DNA of 64,000 nucleotides from an uncultured Sphingomonadaceae bacterium (GTDB lineage: Bacteria; Pseudomonadota; Alphaproteobacteria; Sphingomonadales; Sphingomonadaceae). Positions within the stretch are counted from its first letter, which is position 1, and each line of letters begins with the position of its first letter. The DNA is taken from contig CALLJS010000013.1 in NCBI GenBank assembly GCA_938050045.1, forward strand, positions 1 to 64,000. The letters run 5' to 3'. The notes below the pieces were generated by a model. It saw nothing but the letters and a program-made list of their open reading frames with translations. It did no database searches and was not told where the DNA came from. A program made the position numbers and the translations under genes. Shown in pieces: positions 9,248 through 17,801 of this stretch.

Positions 9248-10471
9248 ATGTCCGAATCATTATCCATTGAGACCATCAAATTTGCGCACGAGCGCATTAG
9301 AGATTCTATTGTTAAGACGCCTACATTGCGCAGCAAAACATTGTCGGATATGACTGGCGCGAATATTTTTCTAAAATTTGAGAATCTACAATTCACCGCA
9401 GCCTATAAAGAGAGAGGGGCGTTAAATGCGCTGCTCAACCTCTCTGAGGAACAATTAAAGCGCGGTGTTATTGCGGCATCTGCTGGTAATCATGCGCAAG
9501 GGTTAAGCTATCATGGAACGCGCTTAGGTGCGCCAGTTACCATTGTGATGCCAAAAACAACACCAGCGGTAAAGATTATGCAAACCGAAGCGGTTGGCGG
9601 TAAAGTGGTTCTGTTTGGCGAAAAATATGATGATGCTTATAATCACTCGCGCCATTTGGAAAAAGAATTAGGGCTTATCTTTATCCATCCCTTTGATGAT
9701 CCATTGGTGGCATCGGGGCAAGGAACCGTTGCATTAGAAATGTTAGAGGCTGTTCCGGAATTAGATTGCTTCGCTGTACCCATTGGCGGCGGGGGATTAT
9801 TATCGGGCGTCGGAACGGCGGCGCGCGCGATTAATCCTGCTATGGAATTAATTGGTGTTCAATCGCGGCTCTATCCTTCTATGTATGCGAAAATAAAAGG
9901 CGAAACATTGCCCTGCGAAGGCGATACATTGGCCGAGGGTATTGCGGTAAAAACACCTGGCGAATTTACCTCTAAAATCATCAAAAAGGTAGCCGATGAT
10001 ATTGTTTTGGTGAAAGAAAGCGAACTTGAAAACGCCGTTAGCCTGTTACTTCAGATTGAAAAAACGGTTGTCGAAGGCGCGGGTGCTGCGGGCTTGGCGG
10101 CTGTATTGGCTGATCCAGAGCGATATAAAGGCAAAAATGTCGGTATAATTTTATGCGGTGGGAATATCGATACACGTTTATTGGCCAATGTATTGCTGCG
10201 AGATTTGGCCCGTTCGGGTCGCTTGGCGCGCCTTAGATTGACCTTGCAAGATCGCCCCGGGGCGTTGTTCAAAGTGATGAAATTATTTGATGAAAATAAT
10301 GTCAATATAATCGAAATCTATCACCAACGGATTTTCACGACCTTGCCCGCAAAAGGACTGATTACGGATATTGAGTGCGAAGCGCGCGATTCTAAACAGC
10401 TCGAGCGATTGGTTAGAGCATTAGAAAATTCTAATTACAAAGTGCAGCGCGTTCAATTGCACGATGGTTAA
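9248..10471 (+). CDS. ilvA: Threonine ammonia-lyase (threonine dehydratase)
   Basis: A 407-residue fold-type II PLP enzyme converting L-threonine to 2-oxobutanoate and ammonia, the first step toward isoleucine. The PLP Lys is K54 in AAYKERGALN. SAGNHAQG (78-85) contacts substrate and GGGGLLSG (180-187) binds the PLP phosphate. A single C-terminal ACT-like domain (from about residue 325, LTLQDRPGALFKVM onward) suggests allosteric control. Length and the single ACT domain match the short alphaproteobacterial form rather than the 500-residue E. coli IlvA with two ACT-like repeats. It could also use serine. No neighbouring ilv genes are present. Confidence 0.9.
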   Translation: MSESLSIETIKFAHERIRDSIVKTPTLRSKTLSDMTGANIFLKFENLQFTAAYKERGALNALLNLSEEQLKRGVIAASAGNHAQGLSYHGTRLGAPVTIVMPKTTPAVKIMQTEAVGGKVVLFGEKYDDAYNHSRHLEKELGLIFIHPFDDPLVASGQGTVALEMLEAVPELDCFAVPIGGGGLLSGVGTAARAINPAMELIGVQSRLYPSMYAKIKGETLPCEGDTLAEGIAVKTPGEFTSKIIKKVADDIVLVKESELENAVSLLLQIEKTVVEGAGAAGLAAVLADPERYKGKNVGIILCGGNIDTRLLANVLLRDLARSGRLARLRLTLQDRPGALFKVMKLFDENNVNIIEIYHQRIFTTLPAKGLITDIECEARDSKQLERLVRALENSNYKVQRVQLHDG

Positions 10472-10627
10472 TGGCCGTGTTTCGCGCTCTATATTTTATG
10501 TTTATTATTTTTTAGGCCAATAGCCGTATTATACTATGATGGTAAATGGACTTTTCACATTATACGAAAATTGCCATACTGTGAGAATCGCATATAGTCA
10601 CATATGTGTGTTACGAGATGGATTATA

Positions 10628-11383
10628 ATGACGGCACCTGCAAGATTTCCTAAATTTTTTGTTACAAACCCTGCGCCATGCCCCTATTTACCCGGCAAGA
10701 CCGAGCGCAAAGTATTTACCGAGCTAAGCGGCAGCAATGCTGATGCTCTGAATGACTCTTTGGGCCGCATTGGTTTTAGACGCAGCCAAAATGTGGCGTA
10801 TCGGCCAAGCTGTGAAGATTGCAAAGCCTGTGTTTCTGTGCGCGTTGCCACGACCAATTTCAAACCTAATAATTCGCAAAAACGCGCCATTCGCAATAAT
10901 AAAGATTTAGTGGTCACGGCCTGCAAATCCTGGTCTACCGAAGAACAGTATCAGCTCTTGCGCGATTATTTGGATAACCGGCACCCCGATGGCGGGATGA
11001 GCGAAATGGACGAGATTGATTTTGCCGATATGATCGAACAAAGCCCTGTGCGGACTAATGTGATTGAATATAGATTGCCCCACGATTCAGAAGATGATGA
11101 TGGCAATGATATATCGGGGAAATTAATTGGTGCTTGTTTGACCGATCAACAATCCGATGGCTTATCGATGATTTATAGTTTTTATGATGCCAATAATAAA
11201 GATAGAAGAGGGCTTGGTAATTATATCATTTTAGACCATATTTTACGCGCCAGAGCGGCTGGATTACCCTATGTTTATTTGGGCTATTGGGTGTCTGAAT
11301 CGCCGCGTATGAAATATAAAACGCGCTATAAACCGCTCGAAAAATTAGGCCCCAATGGCTGGGAAGACCTTATCATAGATTGA
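10628..11383 (+). CDS. bpt: Aspartate/glutamate leucyltransferase (Bpt)
   Basis: 251 residues from the ATG of [11 protein letters not shown], the usual Bpt beginning; the 24-nt upstream extension to 10604 is not conserved in kind. Bpt transfers leucine from Leu-tRNA to proteins with N-terminal Asp or Glu, marking them for ClpS/ClpAP degradation (bacterial N-degron pathway). Visible family signatures are the Cys cluster [19 protein letters not shown], and the C-terminal [13 protein letters not shown] and RYKPLE. It is full length. The next gene, pyrC, is convergent. Confidence 0.9.
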   Translation: MTAPARFPKFFVTNPAPCPYLPGKTERKVFTELSGSNADALNDSLGRIGFRRSQNVAYRPSCEDCKACVSVRVATTNFKPNNSQKRAIRNNKDLVVTACKSWSTEEQYQLLRDYLDNRHPDGGMSEMDEIDFADMIEQSPVRTNVIEYRLPHDSEDDDGNDISGKLIGACLTDQQSDGLSMIYSFYDANNKDRRGLGNYIILDHILRARAAGLPYVYLGYWVSESPRMKYKTRYKPLEKLGPNGWEDLIID

Positions 11384-11426
11384 TCTGAGAAAAGATCATA
11401 TTCTAATAAAGGCCATTTTTACTCTA

Positions 11427-12494
11427 TCAAGCTACGCCTTTGAAAGTCCAGCCAATATCTTCGCCATTGTGAAATGGGACAATATTAATATCACCACTGA
11501 TTATATGGTCGGCTACTTTATTTTCGCCGCGTTCCAAAATGATATAATCTTCATTCAGCGGCAATCCATAGAAATTTGGCCCATGGATAGAGGCAAAACC
11601 CTCTAATTTATCCAATGCATTTTCTTCATCAAAACTAAGGGCATAGCTTTCTATTGCAAAAGGGGCATTAAATACACCTGCGCAGCCGCAAGATGTTTCT
11701 TTGGCCGCCAAAACATGCGGGGCGCTATCGGTTCCTAAGAAAAATTTGGGCGAGCCAGAAATAGCAGCTTTGCGCAATGCGATGCGGTGCGTTTCGCGCT
11801 TGGCAATCGGCAGGCAATAGAGATGCGGGCGCATACCACCTTTGAACATATCGCTGCGGTTGATGCGCAGATGATGCGGGGTGATAGTAGCGGCAATCAA
11901 TGGCCCGCTTTCGGCAACAAAATCAGCAGCATCTTTGGTGGTAATATGTTCGAATATTATCTTAAGTTCAGGAAAATCATTTACCAATGTTGATAATATA
12001 CGCTCGATAAAGACAGATTCTCTATCAAAAATATCAATATCGCCATCGGTGACTTCGCCATGGATTAACAATGGCATACCGATGCGCTGCATTACCTCTA
12101 TCACGCGATAGATTGCGCGAACATCGCTCACACCATGGGCTGAATTGGTGGTGGCATTGGCTGGATATAATTTACAGGCCGTAAAAACACCCTCTTTAAA
12201 TCCATTTTCAACTTCTTGCGGGTCGATGCTATCGGTTAGATAGCATGTCATTAGCGGTGTGAAATGACTCTCATTGGGTAAGGCGTTCATAATACGCTCT
12301 CGATAATCCGCCGCTGCCGCCGCCGTTGTGACGGGCGGGGCGAGGTTCGGCATCACGATGGCGCGGCCAAATTGATGGGCGGTATACTGTGCCACCATTT
12401 GGAGCATATCATCATCGCGCAAATGCACATGCCAATCATCAGGGCGTCGTATCTTCAAGGAATCAATGGCGGAAGATTGCTGATATTTCTGCAT
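11427..12494 (-). CDS. pyrC: Dihydroorotase
   Basis: A 355-residue zinc amidohydrolase catalysing interconversion of N-carbamoyl-L-aspartate and L-dihydroorotate in pyrimidine synthesis. Metal ligands are H22 and H24 in WHVHLRDD, the carbamylated Lys K108 in [13 protein letters not shown], the His of LLIHGEVTD, and the catalytic Asp in GTDSAPH. Sequence and length match the class II (E. coli PyrC) type. AGAGGG lies about 7 nt before the ATG. It is a single gene without other pyr genes nearby and is preceded by the terminator of the upstream envelope-protein gene. Confidence 0.93.
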   Translation of the reverse strand: MQKYQQSSAIDSLKIRRPDDWHVHLRDDDMLQMVAQYTAHQFGRAIVMPNLAPPVTTAAAAADYRERIMNALPNESHFTPLMTCYLTDSIDPQEVENGFKEGVFTACKLYPANATTNSAHGVSDVRAIYRVIEVMQRIGMPLLIHGEVTDGDIDIFDRESVFIERILSTLVNDFPELKIIFEHITTKDAADFVAESGPLIAATITPHHLRINRSDMFKGGMRPHLYCLPIAKRETHRIALRKAAISGSPKFFLGTDSAPHVLAAKETSCGCAGVFNAPFAIESYALSFDEENALDKLEGFASIHGPNFYGLPLNEDYIILERGENKVADHIISGDINIVPFHNGEDIGWTFKGVA

Positions 12495-12583
12495 GCTTTA
12501 CCCTCTGTTTTGATGAGCGGTGATTATGCTGTTTGGCGTATGATAGCAATGATGATTTTTTTAATATCATAGAAAGCGGATAT

Positions 12584-12609
12584 AAAAATGCCCCCAAAAG
12601 CGAGGGCAT
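12584..12609 (-). terminator. Rho-independent terminator after the glycine-zipper gene
   Basis: On the minus strand, 22 nt after the stop of the envelope-protein gene: stem ATGCCC, a 10-nt loop, stem GGGCAT, then TTTTT. It separates that gene from pyrC downstream. Confidence 0.85.
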
Positions 12610-12630
12610 GATTAATCTATTTTTTCAATA

Positions 12631-14145
12631 TTAGTGCTGAGGTTTGCGCAAACGCTTAGAAGGCTTTACCAAGCGTTTACTGCTTGTTTCAATGACTTGC
12701 TCTGTCACCGTGGTTGTACCCGGCACAACGGTAACCGTTGTTGCAGCTTGTGGATAATAATAGCCTGGCGATACCCAATAATATTGCACTTGCTGGCCAT
12801 ATTGCTGTGAATATCCATAATTGACGCGCTTTTTATCACATTTACTCGTTGCCTTTTCAAGAGTAGCTCCGCTAATCGCACCTAAGCCACCACCGATTAA
12901 TGTACCCGCTGTGCGCGCATTACGCCCTGAGATACGATTACCAGCAACACCGCCCAATAATGCGCCCAACACGCCGCCTGTAATGCCTCTTTTGCGCAGG
13001 CATTGTGCATATTCTCCATTGTGACTCTCAACATATTGGCCCTGCGGATATTGTTGCTGCGGAAACTGCTGCTGCGGATATTGTTGCTGCGCTACTCCAT
13101 TGCCGCTCGGACGCAGATTCTTGCATTTATCGGCTGCTTTTTCGATCGCTAGGCCGCCCAATGCGCCAACGCCGCCACCGATTAATGTACCCGCTGTGCG
13201 CGCGTTACGCCCTGCAATTCGGTTGCCAGCAACACCGCCTAATAATGCACCCAGTGCTGCTCCGGTTACGCCATTGCTGCGCAAACATTGCTCATACCCG
13301 CCATTGTTAAAGGATTGGCCCTGAAAAGTCTGTTGCGGAATTTGCTGAGGAATTTGTTGCGCTATTGGCGCGCCTCGAGCATTGACACTTTGGCCTTGGT
13401 TGAGCTGCGTTGGAACATTGCTAGCCACTGGTGCACCCACGGTTGTGCCATTCCATTGGCCTTGGAAAATTTGACCATTTTCATCGGTGTAAGTGCCACT
13501 CCATTGACCTTGATATGTTTGACCTTGCGCATCGACATATTGGCCATTCCATTGACCTTGATAGGTGCCAGATTGTGCTCCAGGAGAGCCGCCAACATTG
13601 CCGTCTTCGCTCCAACCATAAACTTGACCTTCTATCGGCATGTTGTGAACACCATTATTGCTCAATGGAAAATTACCGCCTTGCCATTGGACATTGGGGA
13701 CGGTTTGTTGAACAAAACCATTTTGATCGCGCAACACCGCATCGTTATAATAGCGTGACCATATTAATCCATTAGTGGGAACGCTTAGGTTATAAGTGGT
13801 ATAATTGGGTACATAATAAGTTGGGTTTATCCAATAGGTTGGCAAACGAAACCCTATGAATGGGCGAATATAGCTGCCAAATCCAAAACCACCACGAAAA
13901 CCAAAACCTCTGAACCTATGACCCCCGAAACCGCCTCTATAGCCTCTGTTTCTGAATCCACCATTTCTAATGCCGCCATATCTGCCGCCACGTTTAGATC
14001 GCTGCGTAACATCTTCTTTGTCTGTTACATTAATATCTATAATATTATCTGAGAAACTCTCAATATTGACCGATTCGTCGGCGCTATGTGCTGGTATTGA
14101 CGCAAGGGCCGCTGTAATTATGGATGTATATACAAAGCTTTTCAT
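12631..14145 (-). CDS. Envelope protein: RcnB-like, MORN-like repeats, two glycine zippers
   Basis: 504 residues. A Sec signal peptide (1-21, cleavage near AHS) is followed by an Arg/Gly-rich low-complexity stretch (about 50-95, RGGRYGGIRNGGFRNRG and similar). An RcnB-like segment around 108-155 (SRYYNDAVLRDQNG) comes next. Three MORN-like Y/F-Q-G-Q-W-x-G repeats lie at about 195-233. Then come two near-identical units (about 284-341 and 378-436), each a Cys-containing lead plus a glycine-zipper pair (GALLGGVAGNRI, TAGTLIGGG), separated by a Gln/Pro/Tyr-rich linker. Glycine-zipper 2TM domains usually sit in the outer envelope. Function is unknown. The unit duplication is also visible in DNA at 12830-13020 and 13110-13300. 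Confidence 0.8.
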   Translation of the reverse strand: MKSFVYTSIITAALASIPAHSADESVNIESFSDNIIDINVTDKEDVTQRSKRGGRYGGIRNGGFRNRGYRGGFGGHRFRGFGFRGGFGFGSYIRPFIGFRLPTYWINPTYYVPNYTTYNLSVPTNGLIWSRYYNDAVLRDQNGFVQQTVPNVQWQGGNFPLSNNGVHNMPIEGQVYGWSEDGNVGGSPGAQSGTYQGQWNGQYVDAQGQTYQGQWSGTYTDENGQIFQGQWNGTTVGAPVASNVPTQLNQGQSVNARGAPIAQQIPQQIPQQTFQGQSFNNGGYEQCLRSNGVTGAALGALLGGVAGNRIAGRNARTAGTLIGGGVGALGGLAIEKAADKCKNLRPSGNGVAQQQYPQQQFPQQQYPQGQYVESHNGEYAQCLRKRGITGGVLGALLGGVAGNRISGRNARTAGTLIGGGLGAISGATLEKATSKCDKKRVNYGYSQQYGQQVQYYWVSPGYYYPQAATTVTVVPGTTTVTEQVIETSSKRLVKPSKRLRKPQH

Positions 14146-14207
14146 GGTTAATGGCTCCTCGGTTACGCCGATACTATAATATGTTAATTCTGCGTCAGTA
14201 CAGAAAT

Positions 14208-14223
14208 TTAACCTTTAATTAAC
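14208..14223. promoter_or_regulatory. Consensus CtrA-type box (TTAA-N7-TTAAC)
   Basis: TTAA (14208-14211), seven bases, TTAAC (14219-14223) match the full CtrA recognition motif known from Caulobacter. It lies 63 bp upstream of the envelope-protein start at 14145, a sensible promoter position. In AT-leaning DNA about one such match per window is expected by chance, so the location is the main support. Confidence 0.45.
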
Positions 14224-14325
14224 ATTAATTGGCGGGGTTGACCATCGTAGGAGATGTAAATTACTCTCAATTATAGCGATTGTACCATAATGAAGCATTA
14301 TAATTGTTAAGTATAAATTCCAGAT

Positions 14326-14814
14326 TTAAGTATTAATTCTGTGCCTTAGTAATTTGGCAATTTGCGCAATACCCTCGACATCTTGCGTATCAAATCTATT
14401 GGCTGATGGGCTATCTAAATCAATCACGGCAATAATATTACCCTGGCTATCACTAATCGGAGCAACAAGTTCGGACACACTCTGTGCATCGCAGGCTATA
14501 TGCCCTTCAAATTCATGGACATTATTGATGCATTGAATTTCTCCGCTCGAAGCCGCTTTACCGCACACACCCTTGTTAAGTGGGATATGAATACAGGCTG
14601 CTTTACCTTGAAAAGGACCCAAAATAAGCGCATCATTTTTCATGCGATAAAATCCTGCCCAATTCAGGTCTGGCATATATTGCCATAGCAAGGCGGCAAT
14701 ATTTGCCATATTGGCGATAGCATCATCTTCGCCCATGGTAATAGCCTCACAGGCGGCATATAAGTCTCTATACAGAGCAGCTTTATCGGTGGTATCAATT
14801 TTATAATCAAACAT
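14326..14814 (-). CDS. msrC: Free methionine-(R)-sulfoxide reductase (GAF domain)
   Basis: A 162-residue single GAF domain of the fRMsr (YebR/MsrC) family, which reduces free methionine-R-sulfoxide. The three family cysteines are present: the Cys in GKAACIHIPL, the Cys in GVCGKAASSG and the catalytic Cys in EGHIACDAQS. NWAGFYRM, near residue 55, is another family signature. It is cytoplasmic and relies on thioredoxin in known members. The window also encodes a MsrA with a signal peptide, so free and protein-bound Met-SO repair are both represented. It begins the long minus-strand gene block going upward in coordinates. Confidence 0.9.
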   Translation of the reverse strand: MFDYKIDTTDKAALYRDLYAACEAITMGEDDAIANMANIAALLWQYMPDLNWAGFYRMKNDALILGPFQGKAACIHIPLNKGVCGKAASSGEIQCINNVHEFEGHIACDAQSVSELVAPISDSQGNIIAVIDLDSPSANRFDTQDVEGIAQIAKLLRHRINT

Positions 14815-14884
14815 GGAGATATGCTTTCACGCTATGAATTTTATATTATTAATGACGTAGAGCAAAATAGTGGCAATGCGATGA

Positions 14885-15283
14885 TTAATAGGGAATTTTG
14901 GCACGGTTTTTTTTAATATTGCTCCGGTTTTTCTTATTATCAACTCGTTTTGCTTTGGCTCTTTTGCTGGGTTTTGTGGGTTTACGAATGGCATCGCGAT
15001 GATGCGCTTTATCAATTAGGGCGATGACGCGGCGACGGGCATCTTCGCGGTTGGCTTCTCTGGTTCTAAAATTACGCGCGGTGATGATTAATTCACCGCT
15101 ATTGCTCATTTTGCTGCCAGCTAAGATTTTGAGCTTGCGAAAGGCATAGGGTGCTAGCCCTAGCCGAAATATATCGACCCTTATTTGACACGCGGTGGCA
15201 ACTTTATTGACATTTTGACCACCAGGCCCGCTGGCGGCTAAAAAGCTTTCTTGAATATAGTTTTCGGACAGATGAAAAGCCAT
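14885..15283 (-). CDS. arfB: Alternative ribosome-rescue factor ArfB (peptidyl-tRNA hydrolase)
   Basis: 132 residues from the ATG of MAFHLSENYI; a start at 15319 would add an unconserved leader. It carries the release-factor GGQ motif (SGPGGQNVNK, GGQ at 21-23) that hydrolyses peptidyl-tRNA. It ends in a long basic tail (KRAKAKRVDNKKNRSN and beyond) that in E. coli ArfB enters the empty mRNA channel of stalled ribosomes. It lacks the stop-codon-recognition domains of RF1 and RF2, so it acts as a codon-independent rescue factor. It lies directly downstream of corC. Confidence 0.9.
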   Translation of the reverse strand: MAFHLSENYIQESFLAASGPGGQNVNKVATACQIRVDIFRLGLAPYAFRKLKILAGSKMSNSGELIITARNFRTREANREDARRRVIALIDKAHHRDAIRKPTKPSKRAKAKRVDNKKNRSNIKKNRAKIPY

Positions 15284-15323
15284 ATATGCTATTATATGGG
15301 GTAACAGGCCAATATCCAATCAA

Positions 15324-16286
15324 TTAATTTTGTCCATCAGCGAGCTTTTGAATTTGATGCAATCGAAATTTAACGGCGCGCTTATCATCACCTTCTAACA
15401 CTTCTAAATCCCATCCGCTAGCTGGGTGATGCACCGTTTCCCCTACCGATGGAACTTTGCCAGCCAATACAAAGGCAAGCCCGCCCAATGTTTGCACATC
15501 ATCTTCGACGATTGCCAGATTAGGATCAATATCCACTGCAACATCTTCAAGCTCCGCGCTCGCATTTGCTTCCCAAAGACCGGGGGCTATTTTTATGAAA
15601 TCTTCGGTGGGGTCTTCGTCATGCTCATCTTCTATATCGCCAACAATTTGTTCGACCAAATCTTCGATGGTCACTAGCCCCTCGGTGCCAGAATATTCGT
15701 CTAAAATAATCGCTAAATGGGTGCGCGTTGCCCGCATTTCGGCCAATAAATCTAACACACCCATAGATTCAGGAACAAATCTAGGTTGGCGCAAAAATGG
15801 TTCTAAACCATCGGGCAGACTGGTGTTCGCCTGTCCTTTGCTTTCATCGATAACCATAGAGAAGAAATCTTTGATATGGATCATGCCTATAATATTATCG
15901 AGACTCTCACGATAGACTGGTAATCTGCTATGCCCATGCTCGGAAAAGAGCGCGACGCATTCCTCAAAACTGCTATTTTCCTCTACAGCAATCATTTTGC
16001 TGCGCGGCACCATTATATCATCAACATCATGGCCTGAAAATTTGAGTAAATTGCGCAGCATGATGCGCTCTACAGGCAATAAATCACCATTATCAGCATC
16101 ATCATTGCTGTCATTTTCTTCTTGCTCATGTTCGGTGATGGCGTCTTCTATTTGCTCCCGAAGCGAGGATTCTTGATCGCGCGCGAAGAATGATTTAATC
16201 TTGCGCCATATCGAGCCAGGGTCATCATCACTCCCGCCGCCATTTTGCGTCTTAATAGTCTCAACATCTGGCATATTTATAGCCAA
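15324..16286 (-). CDS. corC: HlyC/CorC family protein with CBS pair
   Basis: A 320-residue cytoplasmic CorC-type protein: an acidic N-terminal third, then MVPRSKMIAVEEN opening a tandem CBS domain pair (about 90-215), followed by a CorC/HlyC transporter-associated domain (about 230-315). It lacks the DUF21 membrane domain, so it is the short CorC form linked to magnesium/cobalt efflux, not a hemolysin as older names suggest. It directly follows ybeY (stop and start adjacent), as in the conserved miaB-phoH-ybeY-corC order, and probably shares its transcript. Confidence 0.9.
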   Translation of the reverse strand: MAINMPDVETIKTQNGGGSDDDPGSIWRKIKSFFARDQESSLREQIEDAITEHEQEENDSNDDADNGDLLPVERIMLRNLLKFSGHDVDDIMVPRSKMIAVEENSSFEECVALFSEHGHSRLPVYRESLDNIIGMIHIKDFFSMVIDESKGQANTSLPDGLEPFLRQPRFVPESMGVLDLLAEMRATRTHLAIILDEYSGTEGLVTIEDLVEQIVGDIEDEHDEDPTEDFIKIAPGLWEANASAELEDVAVDIDPNLAIVEDDVQTLGGLAFVLAGKVPSVGETVHHPASGWDLEVLEGDDKRAVKFRLHQIQKLADGQN

Positions 16287-16790
16287 TTAGCCTTTCTCAT
16301 AAGGGTTTTCAATGCCCATATTTTTAAGGGCCAATATTTCGATTGATTGCATTTTTTCTGCATCATCATCTGCGATATGATTATATCCCAATAAATGCAA
16401 TATACCGTGAACAATCAAATGTTGATAATGATGGGTAATTAAAATGCCTTTTTCTTTTGCTTCGGCATGGCATATATCATAGGATAATATGATATCGCCT
16501 AATAAAATTTCTGGGATTGGATGTTCGATTAAATCGCCTAAATCTGCCCGTTCTACCATTGGGAAAGATAATATATTAGTCGGTTTATCCTTTGACCGAT
16601 ATGCGTTATTGAGCGTATGAATTATGTCATTATTGGATAATGAAATGCTAATAGAAACATTATTATTAATTTCATGTAAAAAACTGTAATCGCTTAATTT
16701 TACAGCCTCATCAATCGATTTTTTTGACAAATCGAACCAATGAATATCGCTTTGCCATATTGGGTTAATATCAAGATCAATTTCAATCAT
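16287..16790 (-). CDS. ybeY: Endoribonuclease YbeY
   Basis: A 167-residue zinc-dependent endoribonuclease for 16S rRNA 3'-end maturation and ribosome quality control. The metal site HGILHLLGYNH gives H128, H132 and H138; the last Asp-His pair usual in the family (GYDH) is Asn-His here, a conservative change. TNILSFP (71-77) is the other family signature. It lies between phoH (9-nt gap) and corC (0-nt gap). Confidence 0.93.
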   Translation of the reverse strand: MIEIDLDINPIWQSDIHWFDLSKKSIDEAVKLSDYSFLHEINNNVSISISLSNNDIIHTLNNAYRSKDKPTNILSFPMVERADLGDLIEHPIPEILLGDIILSYDICHAEAKEKGILITHHYQHLIVHGILHLLGYNHIADDDAEKMQSIEILALKNMGIENPYEKG

Positions 16791-16799
16791 GATAGCGCA

Positions 16800-17801
16800 T
16801 TATTTGGCATCGGGCCCTTCATAGGCATCAACAATTTTACCCACCAAGGGATGGCGCACAACATCAGCACTGGTAAAGCGCGTAACGGCGATATTTTCTA
16901 TACCTTCTAATCGGTGTACCGCATCGGCCAAACCAGATTGATGCACGCCGCCAGGAATATCGACTTGGTTGGGATCGCCGCAAATCACCATACGGCTATT
17001 CATACCAAAACGTGTGAGAAACATTTTCATTTGCGCCATCGTGGTATTTTGGGCTTCATCCAAAATCACAAAAGCGTCGGCAAGCGTGCGCCCGCGCATA
17101 AAGGCGATAGGCGCAATCTCAATCTCACCGCTCTCGATGCGCCGCTCGACTTGTTCGGCGGGTAAACAATCATAGAGCGCATCATAGATAGGCCGTAAAT
17201 AAGGATCGACTTTCTCTTTCATATCCCCGGGTAAAAAACCCAATCGCTCGCCTGCTTCAACAGCGGGGCGCGATAATATCAAGCGATCAACAGCACCGGT
17301 AATCAGCATTGAAACGGCCTGAGCCACAGCTAAATATGTTTTGCCTGTTCCTGCTGGCCCCAGAGCAAATATCATTTCATCGCGTGCTAAGGACTCCATA
17401 TAGGGTTTTTGCATTGCAGAGCGCGGCAGGATTGTCTTTTTGCGGGTGCGGATCATGACATCAGTCGTGCTAATTCCGTTTTTGCGCTTCACCCCCTCGA
17501 TAGATGTGCCATTTTCATTCATGGATATAATCGCTCCGACCATATGATCGTCAATATCTTCGCCTCGGCCTATGCGATTATAAATTTCATTCAAAACATC
17601 GCGGGCTTGCGCTGCGGCGGATGCTTCGCCTTCGATTTGGATATTATTGCCGCGCGCTGCGATATAGACGCCTAAGCGGTTTTCAATAGCGACGAGATTT
17701 TGATCAAATTCGCCAAATAATATTTTGATATGGTTTGCTTTTTCAAAATTCAACTCGATCAGAGCCATTTCTCCTGCTTTGGCTTGGATTTTTTTAGCCA
17801 T
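16800..17801 (-). CDS. phoH: PhoH-like ATPase
   Basis: 333 residues from the ATG inside the end of miaB (ATGGCTAA overlap), giving MAKKIQAKAGEM before the conserved core; a start at 17768 (MALIEL) has AGGAG but unusually close spacing. Motifs are Walker A GPAGTGKT (148-155), Walker B VILDEAQNTT (DEAQ at 248-251) and a KH-like N-terminal region ENRLGVYIAARGN. PhoH proteins are P-loop ATPases thought to act with YbeY and RNA; pairing with ybeY here supports that. Translation is probably coupled to miaB. Confidence 0.9.
   Translation of the reverse strand: MAKKIQAKAGEMALIELNFEKANHIKILFGEFDQNLVAIENRLGVYIAARGNNIQIEGEASAAAQARDVLNEIYNRIGRGEDIDDHMVGAIISMNENGTSIEGVKRKNGISTTDVMIRTRKKTILPRSAMQKPYMESLARDEMIFALGPAGTGKTYLAVAQAVSMLITGAVDRLILSRPAVEAGERLGFLPGDMKEKVDPYLRPIYDALYDCLPAEQVERRIESGEIEIAPIAFMRGRTLADAFVILDEAQNTTMAQMKMFLTRFGMNSRMVICGDPNQVDIPGGVHQSGLADAVHRLEGIENIAVTRFTSADVVRHPLVGKIVDAYEGPDAK

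Noticed and set aside
12821-13758. Several plus-strand frames opposite the glycine-zipper gene
   Set aside because: They arise from the biased Gln/Gly/Pro composition of the real gene and match no protein type.
15324-16286. Hemolysin
   Set aside because: Older annotation name for CorC-type CBS proteins; no toxin features.
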